Positions 23,164 through 35,100 of a stretch of 64,000 nt of DNA are shown piece after piece. Source of the stretch: Kryptolebias marmoratus (Eukaryota > Chordata > Actinopteri > Cyprinodontiformes > Rivulidae); NCBI RefSeq assembly GCF_001649575.2, contig NC_051431.1, positions 4,788,354 through 4,852,353 on the forward strand. Reading direction: 5' to 3'. The notes under the pieces are model-generated. The model was not told where the DNA came from, made no database searches, and saw nothing but the letters and a program-made list of their open reading frames with translations. The position numbers were made by a program, and so were the translations under genes. Numbering within the stretch: position 1 is the first letter of the stretch; every line of letters begins with the position of its first letter.

Positions 23164-26100
23164 CTGGGAGCAGAAAAACAGGGAGGTCAGTGATTCAATG
23201 CTTAATATGAGACAAAACAAAATAGACTGAGGATTTCTTTTGTGAATGCACCACAGTGAACATGTGCAGGAACAGAAAATACCTAAAAGGGCACCGTAAT
23301 ATCTTGCTTTGGTGCCAGAAAACCTGTAAACCTGGACAGTATCAACAGAAATAAATTACTATTGACCTTTGAACTGTTCCTGAAGTAGATAAGTAGTTTT
23401 TAAAATTAAAAGGGGGGGGTAAGTAGGCCTCCATTAAACAGATTCTAATGACAGTACACGAAGGCTTGCACGCATGGGCCTATATAGATGCTGATTTTTA
23501 CAGAAATTGGATTATTTTAAAGACAAATAAAGTGTCAACAGGAACATGCTGAGTCAATGTTCACTTCTTGCAGCAATGCAGTACAGGACGGAGGAGTGAG
23601 GATCTGTATTTTCCCCCATGAATCCAGCTCAGCTGCCCCTCATTGACCGACTGATGGAGGCAATCAAAACCGCAGGAGAGGAGACATCGACCAGGAGGAA
23701 GTGCTGCTTCAGCCCGAAAAGGGCGGAGCGGAAAACCGCCAAACCCGCAGACAACGGGGCGGAAAAATAAAAACCTTCACAGCCACATGGAGAAAATCGA
23801 AGATATTGCCATTTTGCGGTGCGGCTTTTCCTGGGAACAGTTGCCTAAATCTAATCAGGGGCAGCATTAGGAAGAAAGGCAGTATTTACGTCCTGTCACT
23901 GCTTTTTCTGGCTACACGGGGCTCTGTGGTTCGTGGCCACAGGTCTAACCACCGTTCACCGTTCTGCTGGTGGTTAGAGCTGCGACTGGTGTCACTATTT
24001 TTACTGAAACAGATTTTTGGTGTGTGTGTGTGCACCAAGATGTTGGCTTACATTACTACTAAGGCATCAGCAACCTGCTTATACCGTCTGCCAGCACAAG
24101 TCTACAAGATTTCTGTGAATCTGACCTGCATGATTGCAACAGTGATGCTCTGATTCACTCTACTGGAAAGAAAACATCATTAAAACTGTTAAAATCAGTC
24201 TAATATCCAAGTAAACCCAAGATTTCTTAGTTGCAAAACAGAAATTTTATGACAGAACAAAAATTCTGTAGGTGGTTTTAAACTAGAAAGATTAAAATTT
24301 GGTTTTAATTTAAACAGAATCTATGGTAAGGATGCCTGGCTTTTGTTTTTATTCTGTAAACAAACAGTCCTTCTTTAAAAACAGGTTTTTCACTCCAGTA
24401 AGGCCACTCAGAGTGTCTGCAGCGACAGAAACAAACAAGAAAGACAGCCACATATTTCAACCTGCAGATTCAATTGCCACATGTGATGTGGTGAGATTAG
24501 CATAAGTCTGCAGAGGCCATTATTCCATGTTAACATGGCTGCAGGCCATCATGAGGGATGAATGTGCTGGCAGGGGCGAGACACCTGAGATACCTCATGG
24601 ATCAATGACCTTTGCATAATGGCCACTTTAAAGCCAGCAGTGACAATATAAAATGCTGCTAAGTCACAATGAAAACATTAAAACCCTGAACCCATCTGTA
24701 TCCTGATCTGAGTAACAGGTCAGCCGGAGGTAACGGGGGAGGGAGGAACGTGGGAGGTAAACTTCCACACAGAAACACGAGTACCTGTTTAAACTCTGAG
24801 TTCCCCATCATGCACTGCAAGCTGTAGATAACTGGGTCCCCCTTCATGTGCGGCAGCGCCTCCCATGTGACTTCACAGGAGTTGTCGTCCAGACGCTCGA
24901 CTTTAGGGGCTGAAGAGTGAAGGTGGAGAGAGAAACACAGAGATAAGCCAATGCTGCATACGAAGAAAGAAAGAAATCACCTAGATCAAGGAGAGGTCCA
25001 TTTTTAATAAGACTGTGTGGTAGATTTCACAATGTTTTTTGTTCTAAATGTGTCTGTTGTAAATGCCACATCCAGTTAAAAGTGTTGTGGTGTTTTTCCC
25101 CCCCAGAGCAGCCTTTCACCTGCAGGACTGTGAAACTCAAAATCCTCACCTTATCTCTCATTCTTTAGATTTTACCAATGCTTTATTTAACTCCCTCTAG
25201 TATGCCTGTACTTTTAAAGTTTTATTGTTTATTTCAAGTGTTCTGATAAATAAAAAACACTACAATTTAGTCATTTATAGCATACAGACTTTGACTGAAG
25301 CCATCAGTCTAAATTTAAACTGTTTATATCTGAGGGGGCACTTCACTCGGGGCTGAGCAACACTGACAATCTGGCACATGACTCTCAGATTCAAAAGAGC
25401 TGCTCCTCTGACCATAAAGCCCACATCCTCATTATTGACTTTACTGTGTAGGATCAAAAGAGGCTTTGCAGAGGCTGGCGGCAAACAGACCACAGGACTC
25501 CTGATGACAGCTGACAAGTGAATCTGTGGCTGCAAGTCCAGCTTTGCTCAAACGAGGTTAAAAGCCGAACACACCGGCTGTCAGAGGTAAATTCTTGTGA
25601 CTTTATTAAGAACTGTTGGACACAGAACAGAGAGAAGAAAGAAAGATAAAGTGAGAACAAGAGGAAAGTGGCACGGTACCTTTCAGAGGAGCTGGAGGAG
25701 AGCGTGGGGTGGTGAATGTGTAAACACTGGAGAAGGGCCCTTCGCCCGCCTCATTAAAGGCTTGGATGCGGAACGTGTAAGAGGTAGACTCATTAAGCCT
25801 CTGGACTTTGTGTGTGTGGCACGGCCCTTTATACAAGGATATAAATCTGCAATGACAGGAGCATAAAAAAGGGAGAAAAAAGATTTAATGAGATAAGAGT
25901 AAATAAGGAAGGAGAAAAAAAAAGCAGATGCAACTAGAGAAATTACATCTTCTGCAAAAATGCAGCGAGAGTGCTGAATGAGTTGTTAAAGATAAAAGAA
26001 GAAGAACACAAGAGGCAAGGCAAAAGAAGCAAACCAAACAAAACCTAGCTAAAAGCAGTAAAAGGCTGGGTAAATGCTAACAGTAGCCTAAGATTGGCTA

Positions 26101-29100
26101 AAAGCTATAAGTAGCAGAATGGTGGCTAAAAAGCTAAAAATAGCAGTACAACAGGTCAAAGTACCAAAAGGTTAACTAAAATTTAAATAAAATCTAAAAG
26201 CAGCAGGATGGTAGCATAAAGCCAAAAGTAGCTACGACAAAAATAGAACAAGTCTGTTAAAGCAAATTTCAAAGAATGTTTTTGAAGGAACTGAAGAGAT
26301 CTCAGTGTATTTCTATTAGAAACATATTTGTAAACAAAGGTAAATACTAAAAATATAAGACTTACAAAAAACAGAAATAACAGCAGTTATCTTCAGAATA
26401 AGCTGCACATTTTGAAATGTGAATGGCTAAAATAGCACAAAGAATACAAATGTAGACTGCAAAAAACGTGCAGAAAAAGGCTGATGAGTAACACTGCTGT
26501 GAGAAAATATCTGTAGAAAAATCACTTCAAGCCTACTACTTCAGAAGGTACATGATCCCCAACCTCCAGGAACCAGCTGAGGTGTTTGTGTAATCTCTTA
26601 TCTGCTCCTCTCTCCTCAGATCACTGCTGCCCACCTGACTTCTGAGCTACTGACCTGCCGTTCCTGTCTCCCATCTGCAGGTGATACTGGAGGGCATCTG
26701 AGGAGGCGGCTTTGGCTGGGCCGTCACCCCACTTGAGCCTGAGAGTCTGGTGGCTGAAGGCGGTGCACTCCAGGCGAGGAGGCTGCGGGGGCAGGGGCTT
26801 CGTCTTTAGCTTAAAGGTGTGACTAAAGGGCCCCGTTCCCAGACTATTCTGGGCTTGGATTCGGATCCTGAGAGAGCAGAAAGCAGAAAAGTGCTGAGAA
26901 CTGCAATGCCTGAGCTTTCTCAAGATGCTGAAATACTGCAGGGACCTAGCATTAAGGGTTTTATCTGCCTATGCTTCTCAAACACAATTCTACCTCAGCT
27001 CGGTTTCAATAAAAATGTCCAATGAGATGAAACTAACCCTTAAAAAATAAAAAGTCCTTGGTGACTTTCAATAAACCTGTAGATTCTATTTTTTTTATTT
27101 TATATTGTAAATGCCATTTTACATAAACAGTTACTCAGTTAACTGAATAATTTTGAGTTTTATTTAAGAACAAATGTTTTATGAACCTGAACAGCAGAAA
27201 AACAGACAACAATACAGTCAAGAAAAAAAAAATTAGCAGTGTGTTTGAACTGCAATGGTTTTGTTTTTTTTAAACATCTGTCATTTCTGTAACTTGGGTA
27301 AACGAATGCAACCAATTATATTTTGATTTATTTTGTCCACTTTGGACAAATCAAAGTTCTGTGGTGAGAAAAACAGACTCATTAGGGTAGTCTTTCCCTC
27401 CTTGGAGATCTCTCTTAATGACAGATGAATGAAGAAAGCCTTGTATTGTGAAAGATCCCTCCTACTACTTCACCCATCTGGGAGAAAATGATGCTTCACT
27501 GAATCAAGAACATAACAGCTTGACTCCACAAGCAATAAACCCGCTAAACTCCCAGTAATGGTCTAATTTAATTCTATCACTTCCATGAGTTGTAATGAAG
27601 ACATGGAGCCCTTTCAAATACGTTTACAGAGTTAAAAGCTGTGCAGTTCATGTGTAAATCCAACGTTTGGTAACAGTTTGTGATTCCAGTGATGCTCCAA
27701 CCTGTAGCTGGTGTCTGGCTGCAGATGCTGGATGATGTGTTTGGTGACGGGGCCAACAGCAATGGGCTGTTTCTCTCCGAGGTCAATCAGGTAAGAGGTG
27801 ATCTCTGATCCATGATCACATGGAGCGTCCCAGCAGATACCCAGGCAGGTAGACTGAGAGAAGGCCGATGGGGGGCGGTAGCCACCATCCTCGTCTTCCT
27901 CGTCCTCGTCTGCATCTGTCGGAGTCTCGTACTTTAGGAGCTCCGACTCTTTCAGCACGTAGATGTTACTGACAGTAGCTGGCACCGAGCAGGGCGTCTG
28001 GCACAGCACCGCCTCGCTGAAGGGCCCCACACCAGCCACGTTCACAGCCTGCATGACAACACACATGCTACATTCATGTTTGACCACAAGGGGGAGGTCT
28101 GAGGTAAACATTTCAACAAACGGGATTTATGGCTTTTATTTACAATGGTAGAACAGCTACCATAGCCAGTCGTCTTACAGGAGGACATTCTGACCATCAA
28201 CAAAACAAGGAAACTAAAATGATCAACTTTATACTGCTTCAAAAGTGCTTATGAAATCAAAAATAACTTTTGTAAAGATGTTAAATTATCATATAAGAAA
28301 TTAGGTTTAGTTTTTCTTCAAGACATCAATTTTTTGAAAACCAAAGGTGGCAATATTTGGATTACGGGAAGAACTTGTCTGTTTTCTGTTTTTGATTGCA
28401 TTTATCGTATTCCAAAATATCACTGAAAACAGCAGTAAATTGTTAAAATGATGCTAAGAAAGGAGGACTACTGAAGTTTAAAAGGTGGGTTTATGAGCAC
28501 TGATGTTTCCTGCAAAGAATGACAGAATTTAAGCACATCCGCTACAATAAAGCTCAACTGATGGCTCAAAATATGAAACAAATGAGACAAAGCTGCTCCA
28601 AATATTTTCTACTCTGTGGGCCTTGTACCAGACATGCACTCAAACACAACAATAGGTTTTGTTGTTTTTAATTTTTTACTTTTCTTGCAGAATTAAAGAA
28701 AACATTCTGTGGATGCCACACATTCTTACCAAGTCTTCACTTAAAAGTAAAATCTAAGATGAGAATTTTTTTCTTCATCCATTGTGAGAGATGACAATGT
28801 TGGTAGTTCTTTACGGTTTAACGCTCACCTGCACCCGACAGAAGTAGTTGGTAGCAGGCAGCAGCCCCTTCATTTCATGGCTGAAGCTCGGGCCGCTGTA
28901 ACACACCTGCATGCTGCCTTCAGCTGCTCCCCATTCTAGACGAAACTCCGTCACCGGAGCTCCATTGCAGGGAGGTGCCTAAAAGCGAACAACAAAACAA
29001 TATGCAAATTACGAACCAAAATGTGTCGCACAATCTGTAACAGCATGCAGTGACTTTCAGTATTAGTGTGTTGCACAACATAGACAAACAACCCAAAAAA

Positions 29101-32100
29101 CTGGGAAACTGAAAAGATTAATGGGATTTTGGCAAAACCCAACGAAACCCAGCCCTCTTAGGAGCTCTGTAGCTCAGTCATACTTCACAAAAAAAACCAT
29201 CAATCAAAGTTTAAATGAGTCACAGAAAATTAAACTTTACATGTCTGAACGGGCATTTTAATATTTTTTATGGTTTCTACACAATCACAATCACAGATTT
29301 AGTTCATGGAACGTTCAGCTGACAGTCGACGACACACACTTCACTTTGAGCTTTCTAAAATGTCTCCTTTTTTGCAAACAAAAGCATAGTCCACTAAAAC
29401 AAACATCAAAAAGTTGGTATTTTTGTTCTCTTTTACCAAATATCTCTCACTGCTACAGAACTTAGTTTTCTCTCAAATCTTTCAAGAATGCAGATGCTGA
29501 ACAGAAAAGCTTCACAGATTCTGTTATATTTCAGCTCAAAATGTTTTGAAGAAAATAATTTGTCCTCTTTCCTACATCAAAATTCACGTGTGACCTTCAG
29601 AGTATTCTGCTTTTTACACACTGACCGTTTGAGGCTTATGTTTCAGTCTTTTGTTTGCCTCTCATTGACGTGGCAGTCAGGGAGTGACAGACAGGTGTGT
29701 GGTAACCATGGTGATCATTACGAGGAACTGGCAGAAGCTTTAACATTTCTTCTCAGTGCACTTTTTGAACAGCTTGTATATCAAGTTGTAGTCATTATTC
29801 TAGTTTGTTCATGACATTTCAGAATGATGCGTTATTGTATCTGAGAGGAGAGGAGAGGAGAGGAGAGGAAAGGAAAGGAAAGGAAAGGAAAGGAAAGGAA
29901 AGGAAAGGAAAGGAAAGGAAAGGAAAGGAAAGGAAAGGAAAGGAAAGGAAAGGAAAGGAAAGGAAAGGAAAGGAAAGGAAAGGAAAGGAAAGGAAAGGGA
30001 AAAGGAAAGGAGTCTCACCTCCCAGCTCACAACTACACAACTGGGAGACTTGCATGTAGTTGAAGGGGCTTTGCACTGCTCAGGGGCTCCAGGGCCTGTT
30101 GTAACTTCATAGCGCTCAGAAAGAGGCCCAAACTGTGGAACAAGTGTTTAACGTTAATCATTTTCCCCGTAGATTACTAAATATTACTGAAAAGTACAAT
30201 TCTGCCATTTGTTTCAAATGAATCCATTTTGACAGTCTTTCTCACCCCAGCCTTGTTTGCTGCTTTGAGCCGGAAGCTGTAGGTTTTTCCAGGCATCAAG
30301 CCTCCCACAGAGCAGTCCAGCTCCGGACCCTGGTACACCTCCCTGCTCTCCTCACACTGGGGTCCACTCACTTCTACACTGTAGCAGGTCACTGGGCTTC
30401 CTCCATCCACCTGAGGGGGGCCTGAGAGGTTTTCACAATCCAGTGAAGATGAATCACTTTAAAATGCATCATCAAAAAATATAATACAGAGAAGTAAAAT
30501 CTGCAAATCACAGCTCATCGATATAAGCTTGAATCAGCAGAGAAATTCATGCATCAGTTGAAGCTAGGAAAGCATCCCACACAGTGCTAAGTTTGTGAAG
30601 AATGACTCACCCCAGCGCAGTTGCACCTCCCTGGCTTTGGGCTTGCCCACCAGCCGAGGGGGTTGGCAGGGCCCTGGGGGAACAGCGGGAGTCTGAACCT
30701 GCAGGGTCTCTGACAGCTTGGAAGAGAATACAACACACCAATTAGGACCCAGAAAAAACACAACACTGACAATCTCACACTATCCTCTCACTCGTCCTTA
30801 CAGGAGACGGGAGGATTGCAATTTTCATTTTCACCCGCTTATCACGCTGATTCAGGCTCCAGCAGGCCAGTGAAAAGACAAACGTGAAGGCATTGTTTGG
30901 AAGTGCGCACAGATATCAAGAAATGTGCTGTTTCTCGTGGATAAAGTTAGACAGATTATCACGCAAGCAAAGAAGAGACTCAACTTCTGTGACAAAGCAA
31001 GTGAGTGCTGTGTCATATTGTGCTGCACTGCAAAGCTAAAACTTGCTGTAATGACTCATGTATTTTTACCAGCCTTCTTGCAAATAAATGCATGCGCCAA
31101 AAGCTGATAGAGAAATTCATGATGAGAGTCTGAACTGAACTAATTAAGCAAAACATCCTCTGACTAATTCAGGGAGGGTTAATTGATTAGTCGGCTTGTC
31201 TTGTACTTACAGACAACGAAGCGTATTCTAATCTCCCACCTTAGGAAACTGACTAAATGACAATGTCATGTGAAAACTTATCACGGATAGAACGCATATC
31301 TGGGGCCGTTTGTTGAAAAAGTAATCACATCATCATAATTGGCTGTCAGCCCTGACAAATAAAGTTTAAGTAACAAGAAAGAAATGTGTTCATCATCACA
31401 AGAAAAGAGGTGGGGCCAGTTTGGAAAAGAAAAGTTTGAAGTGATTCTCATTTTCACCCAATTTTATTATTTAAAATTAAAGACCCAGAATTCTAGAGTT
31501 TCATTAAAATCCATCTTGTAGTGCATGAGATATTTTGCTAACAGACAAACAGGGCCGACTCCAACAGTTAATGCTAAAGTTTTAAGTAAAGATCTTGTAC
31601 AACAGGTAGTACTTTGAGTATGTGTTGTGAAAACTCAGTTACAACCTCACAAACATTTTAGTACAATATCTGTAAAACTGACTGAAATACAGCCATTTTG
31701 TGTTTTCTAAGGTCAGTTGGCTGTAGCGGCCATTTTGAATTGGGCAAGCTCTAAAATGTAATCAGTTGTAGAGGTAGATTGAATGTTTATTTCCTGGAAG
31801 TTTCATTAAAATTTGCCCAGTGGTTCATGAGATAGTTTGTTAAAAGACACATAGACACACACACATGCGCAAAAACATTATGTCCACCTTTGCCTTTCGG
31901 CAATATTTATCCTGGCATTTGTATTACATAAAAAAAAACAGGTGCCTTTTTGGATCTTTTCTCCCTACAGTTTAAATAATTGTTATCAAACTTCTGTGTG
32001 CAAACAACCTCATGTACGTATTGGTGCTGAGTGACTCACCGGGCTCTGCCCCCCCTCACTTATGCAGTAAACTCGAGTTTGGTAGGAGCAGCCAGGCTTC

Positions 32101-35100
32101 AGACCCTCACACACATGTTCCAGGGCTGGTCCCGAGTACGCCAGCTCCCACGATAAACCTAAAAACCCAAACGTGAGAGTTCGTTTAAACCATTCCCATA
32201 AATCAATCAGTGAAATGTTCCAAATGTAACATTCTGTTTGATTTCATATAACTAACCACTTAAGCCTTCAGACAGCTCCACAACATATTTTGTGACTTCA
32301 GCTCCGCCATTTTCTTTCGGGGGCTCTGAGTATAAAGGAGGAAAAACAAACACAACAATTAATAAAGAAAACAAACAGTTTTAATGGATTACACAGATAA
32401 TAAACCTGTTAAACCTAAGTTCAGCAGGTTAGCATGTTGCCTCTCCAAAATGTATAAGCTTAGCATTAATGTTTTATTTACTCTGTTATTCCCTTCTTGT
32501 AAAACTGCAAAATGATTTTTAGATGTACAACCCCAATACCAAAAAGATGTTGTTTAAAATGTAAGGCAATGATTTATACATCTCATAAACCCATTTAATT
32601 CACAATGAAACTTAGTAAACATATCAATGTTTCAACTAAAAAATAGAGCTATTTTTTGGGGAAAAAAAGATTAATTTAGTATTTTATGGCAGCAACACAA
32701 AATGGGATAGGGGCAACAAAAGACTAAAAATAAGTGGTACAAATAAAAAACAGCCAGAGAGCATTTTGCTACAAATTAGGTTAACTGGCAAAGTGGAAAA
32801 CTGCTGTGTGATTATAGAAATCAACATGTGAAATTCTTTTTGAAAACCATGGATGCCACATCCTCCACACTGGAGAGGAGAAGGATCATCCAGCCCGTTA
32901 TAAGAGCACAGTTCATAACCCTGCCTCTCTGATGGTATGGGGGTCCATTAGCACCTCTGGCATGGGCAGCTTGAACATCTGGAAAGGCTCCATTAATGCA
33001 GAAAAGTACATACAGATTTTAGAAGAACCTATGCTCCCATCCAGCAAAGAAGACCAAGGACTGTTGAACAGCTAGAATCCTACATCAGACAAAAATGGGA
33101 CAACATCCCCCCCAAAAACACTCCAGCAGCTGATCTCTTCATTTTACACAATTTTCCATCTTCTCCAGAATTAGGGTTGTATTTATAACTGCAGGTGTGC
33201 TTTTCAATTTAATAAATAAAAGGAGAGATCAAGCACACATAACACTGACAGATATGTTTGTCCAGTGAGGTGTTTGAAGGATTTCTGCTGATGTCTGAAT
33301 GGAGGAGAAAGCTATTCGTCATCTGCTGTACAGACTACCTTGAATGTCATCCGTCTCATCCACTGTTAGGCAGAGCTCCATAAGAAAAGGCAATTTGTAA
33401 ACCGGACTTGCCAGGTTGTCAACTATAAGCAAGACTGAGAGGTTTTATGAAGGGAAACTTGGAGAGAAGCTTACCCCAGGCCATTTTAAAGCTGTCGGGC
33501 TGGACTCTTCCTCTGATGACAGGTCTGCAGGGACAGCTGGGTTTGTCTGGCTTTGTGATAAATTCCACAACCTGACTGGGGTTACTCTTCCCTTCTGAGT
33601 TGTATGCTGCCACCTGGTTAAAGTGCACAAACACAGGCAGAGAGCCATATTTTCTGTCAGAACACTGACAACATTTTGCTATGGAAAAAAAAGGCATTTT
33701 TGGGTTCTAAAAGCAAGTAAGTCATGCTTGCAAATCAAACAGCCTGATCAAGATTCTGCTGCTGACTTCAACAAACCTGCTTTAACACTACGAGCATGGA
33801 AATTTTGTTAAGAGTCAATAAAACTTTAGTAGTATTTGCATTTCAGTAAAAAAAAACAAAAAAAAAAAAACATTTGAAATAATATAGAAATCTCTGCAAG
33901 CCTGCTGAGTGGAGCTCGTTTATATACCGAACCAAGACAAATACCACAGCACTCAGCCTCTCCTCACACGGTGCAGATGTTAACTTGAATGAAGGGGTCA
34001 GAGTTGCTTTTAATTTAAGCATGTAGTAGCACATTTAGCTGATGTCACACTTATTTCAGCCTCATAATTGGGGACACTGACACCTATTTTTCTGGCTGCC
34101 GAGTAAAGCCTCTTTGCTATCTATACATTCAACAAATTTCATATCTTAGAGGAAAATGGCAGAAAAGAGCGACACCACTGTCAAATGCAGCAGCTGAAAA
34201 TGAAACAGAAATAAACAGCAACAAGCAGCAGAAGAGACAGAGGAGAATGATGGAGGGTGGAAGGGTGGGACTGAGTGTAAAACAGACAGAAACACAATAA
34301 GGCACATAGAGGAAAACAACAGTCTGTTCCTAAACTCTGACATCCCTGCCAGCCAAAAGGCTGCATATTGGTCAAGCGCTTTGCTCTCTTCTCACTGAGG
34401 CCCTGTATGTGATCAACACTGGAGCCCTCCTGTTGATGCTGGTGCGTGCTGCTCTGCTGGCAGAAGCCTGGAAATGGATGAGTCATATGGCAAACGTGGG
34501 ACTCAGCACCCCTCCATCCCCGAGGCATGTCCCCCTCCCCTCACATTCTCACTTGACTTCCTAAATTAAACCTGCAGATAGCCCGATCCGACTTAACACC
34601 TCGCAGAGCTTGCTTACCCTAAACTTGTACTTGGTACTCCTGTGGAGATTTCTCACGGTGAAGGAGAGTTCATCACCATCATAGCTTGGCTGGAAGCCAT
34701 ATCCCTGGGAGAAAGATAAACGAGGGAGAAGCATAACCACCAGCTGAGCAATCATTTACTCAACAATCATCGCAGCACGGAAAACAAAGTGATCTGTAGG
34801 AGGAACAGCTACGGGTGTAAGAGGAACTTTTGAACATGTGCTAAACATGTAAAGTAGCTGTGTGAAGTCGTAGTAGCTACAAATGTCTTCATTTTTTAAA
34901 AGCAAATATTAGACACTTTCACAAAACACTTCAAGCGGGACTTAGATCCCTCGGTATGATTTGTGAACGAGCCGATGAAGCCGACCCACCCCTGACGCCC
35001 GTTTGTGCCACAAAGCGAGGTAGAAACAGAGCCGTAATGGGTGACATGTGAAAGGTAAGCCAGCCTTGTTGCTCAATAATGTGAAGTGATGACGTACGGT

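Noticed and set aside
23701..24153. A 150-codon plus-strand frame inside fndc3a intron 24
   Set aside because: No recognisable similarity, no splice or promoter support, and composition like the surrounding intron.
29805..30076. Open frames of repeated Lys/Gly/Glu or Leu/Ser/Phe units
   Set aside because: They are translations of the AAAGG microsatellite.
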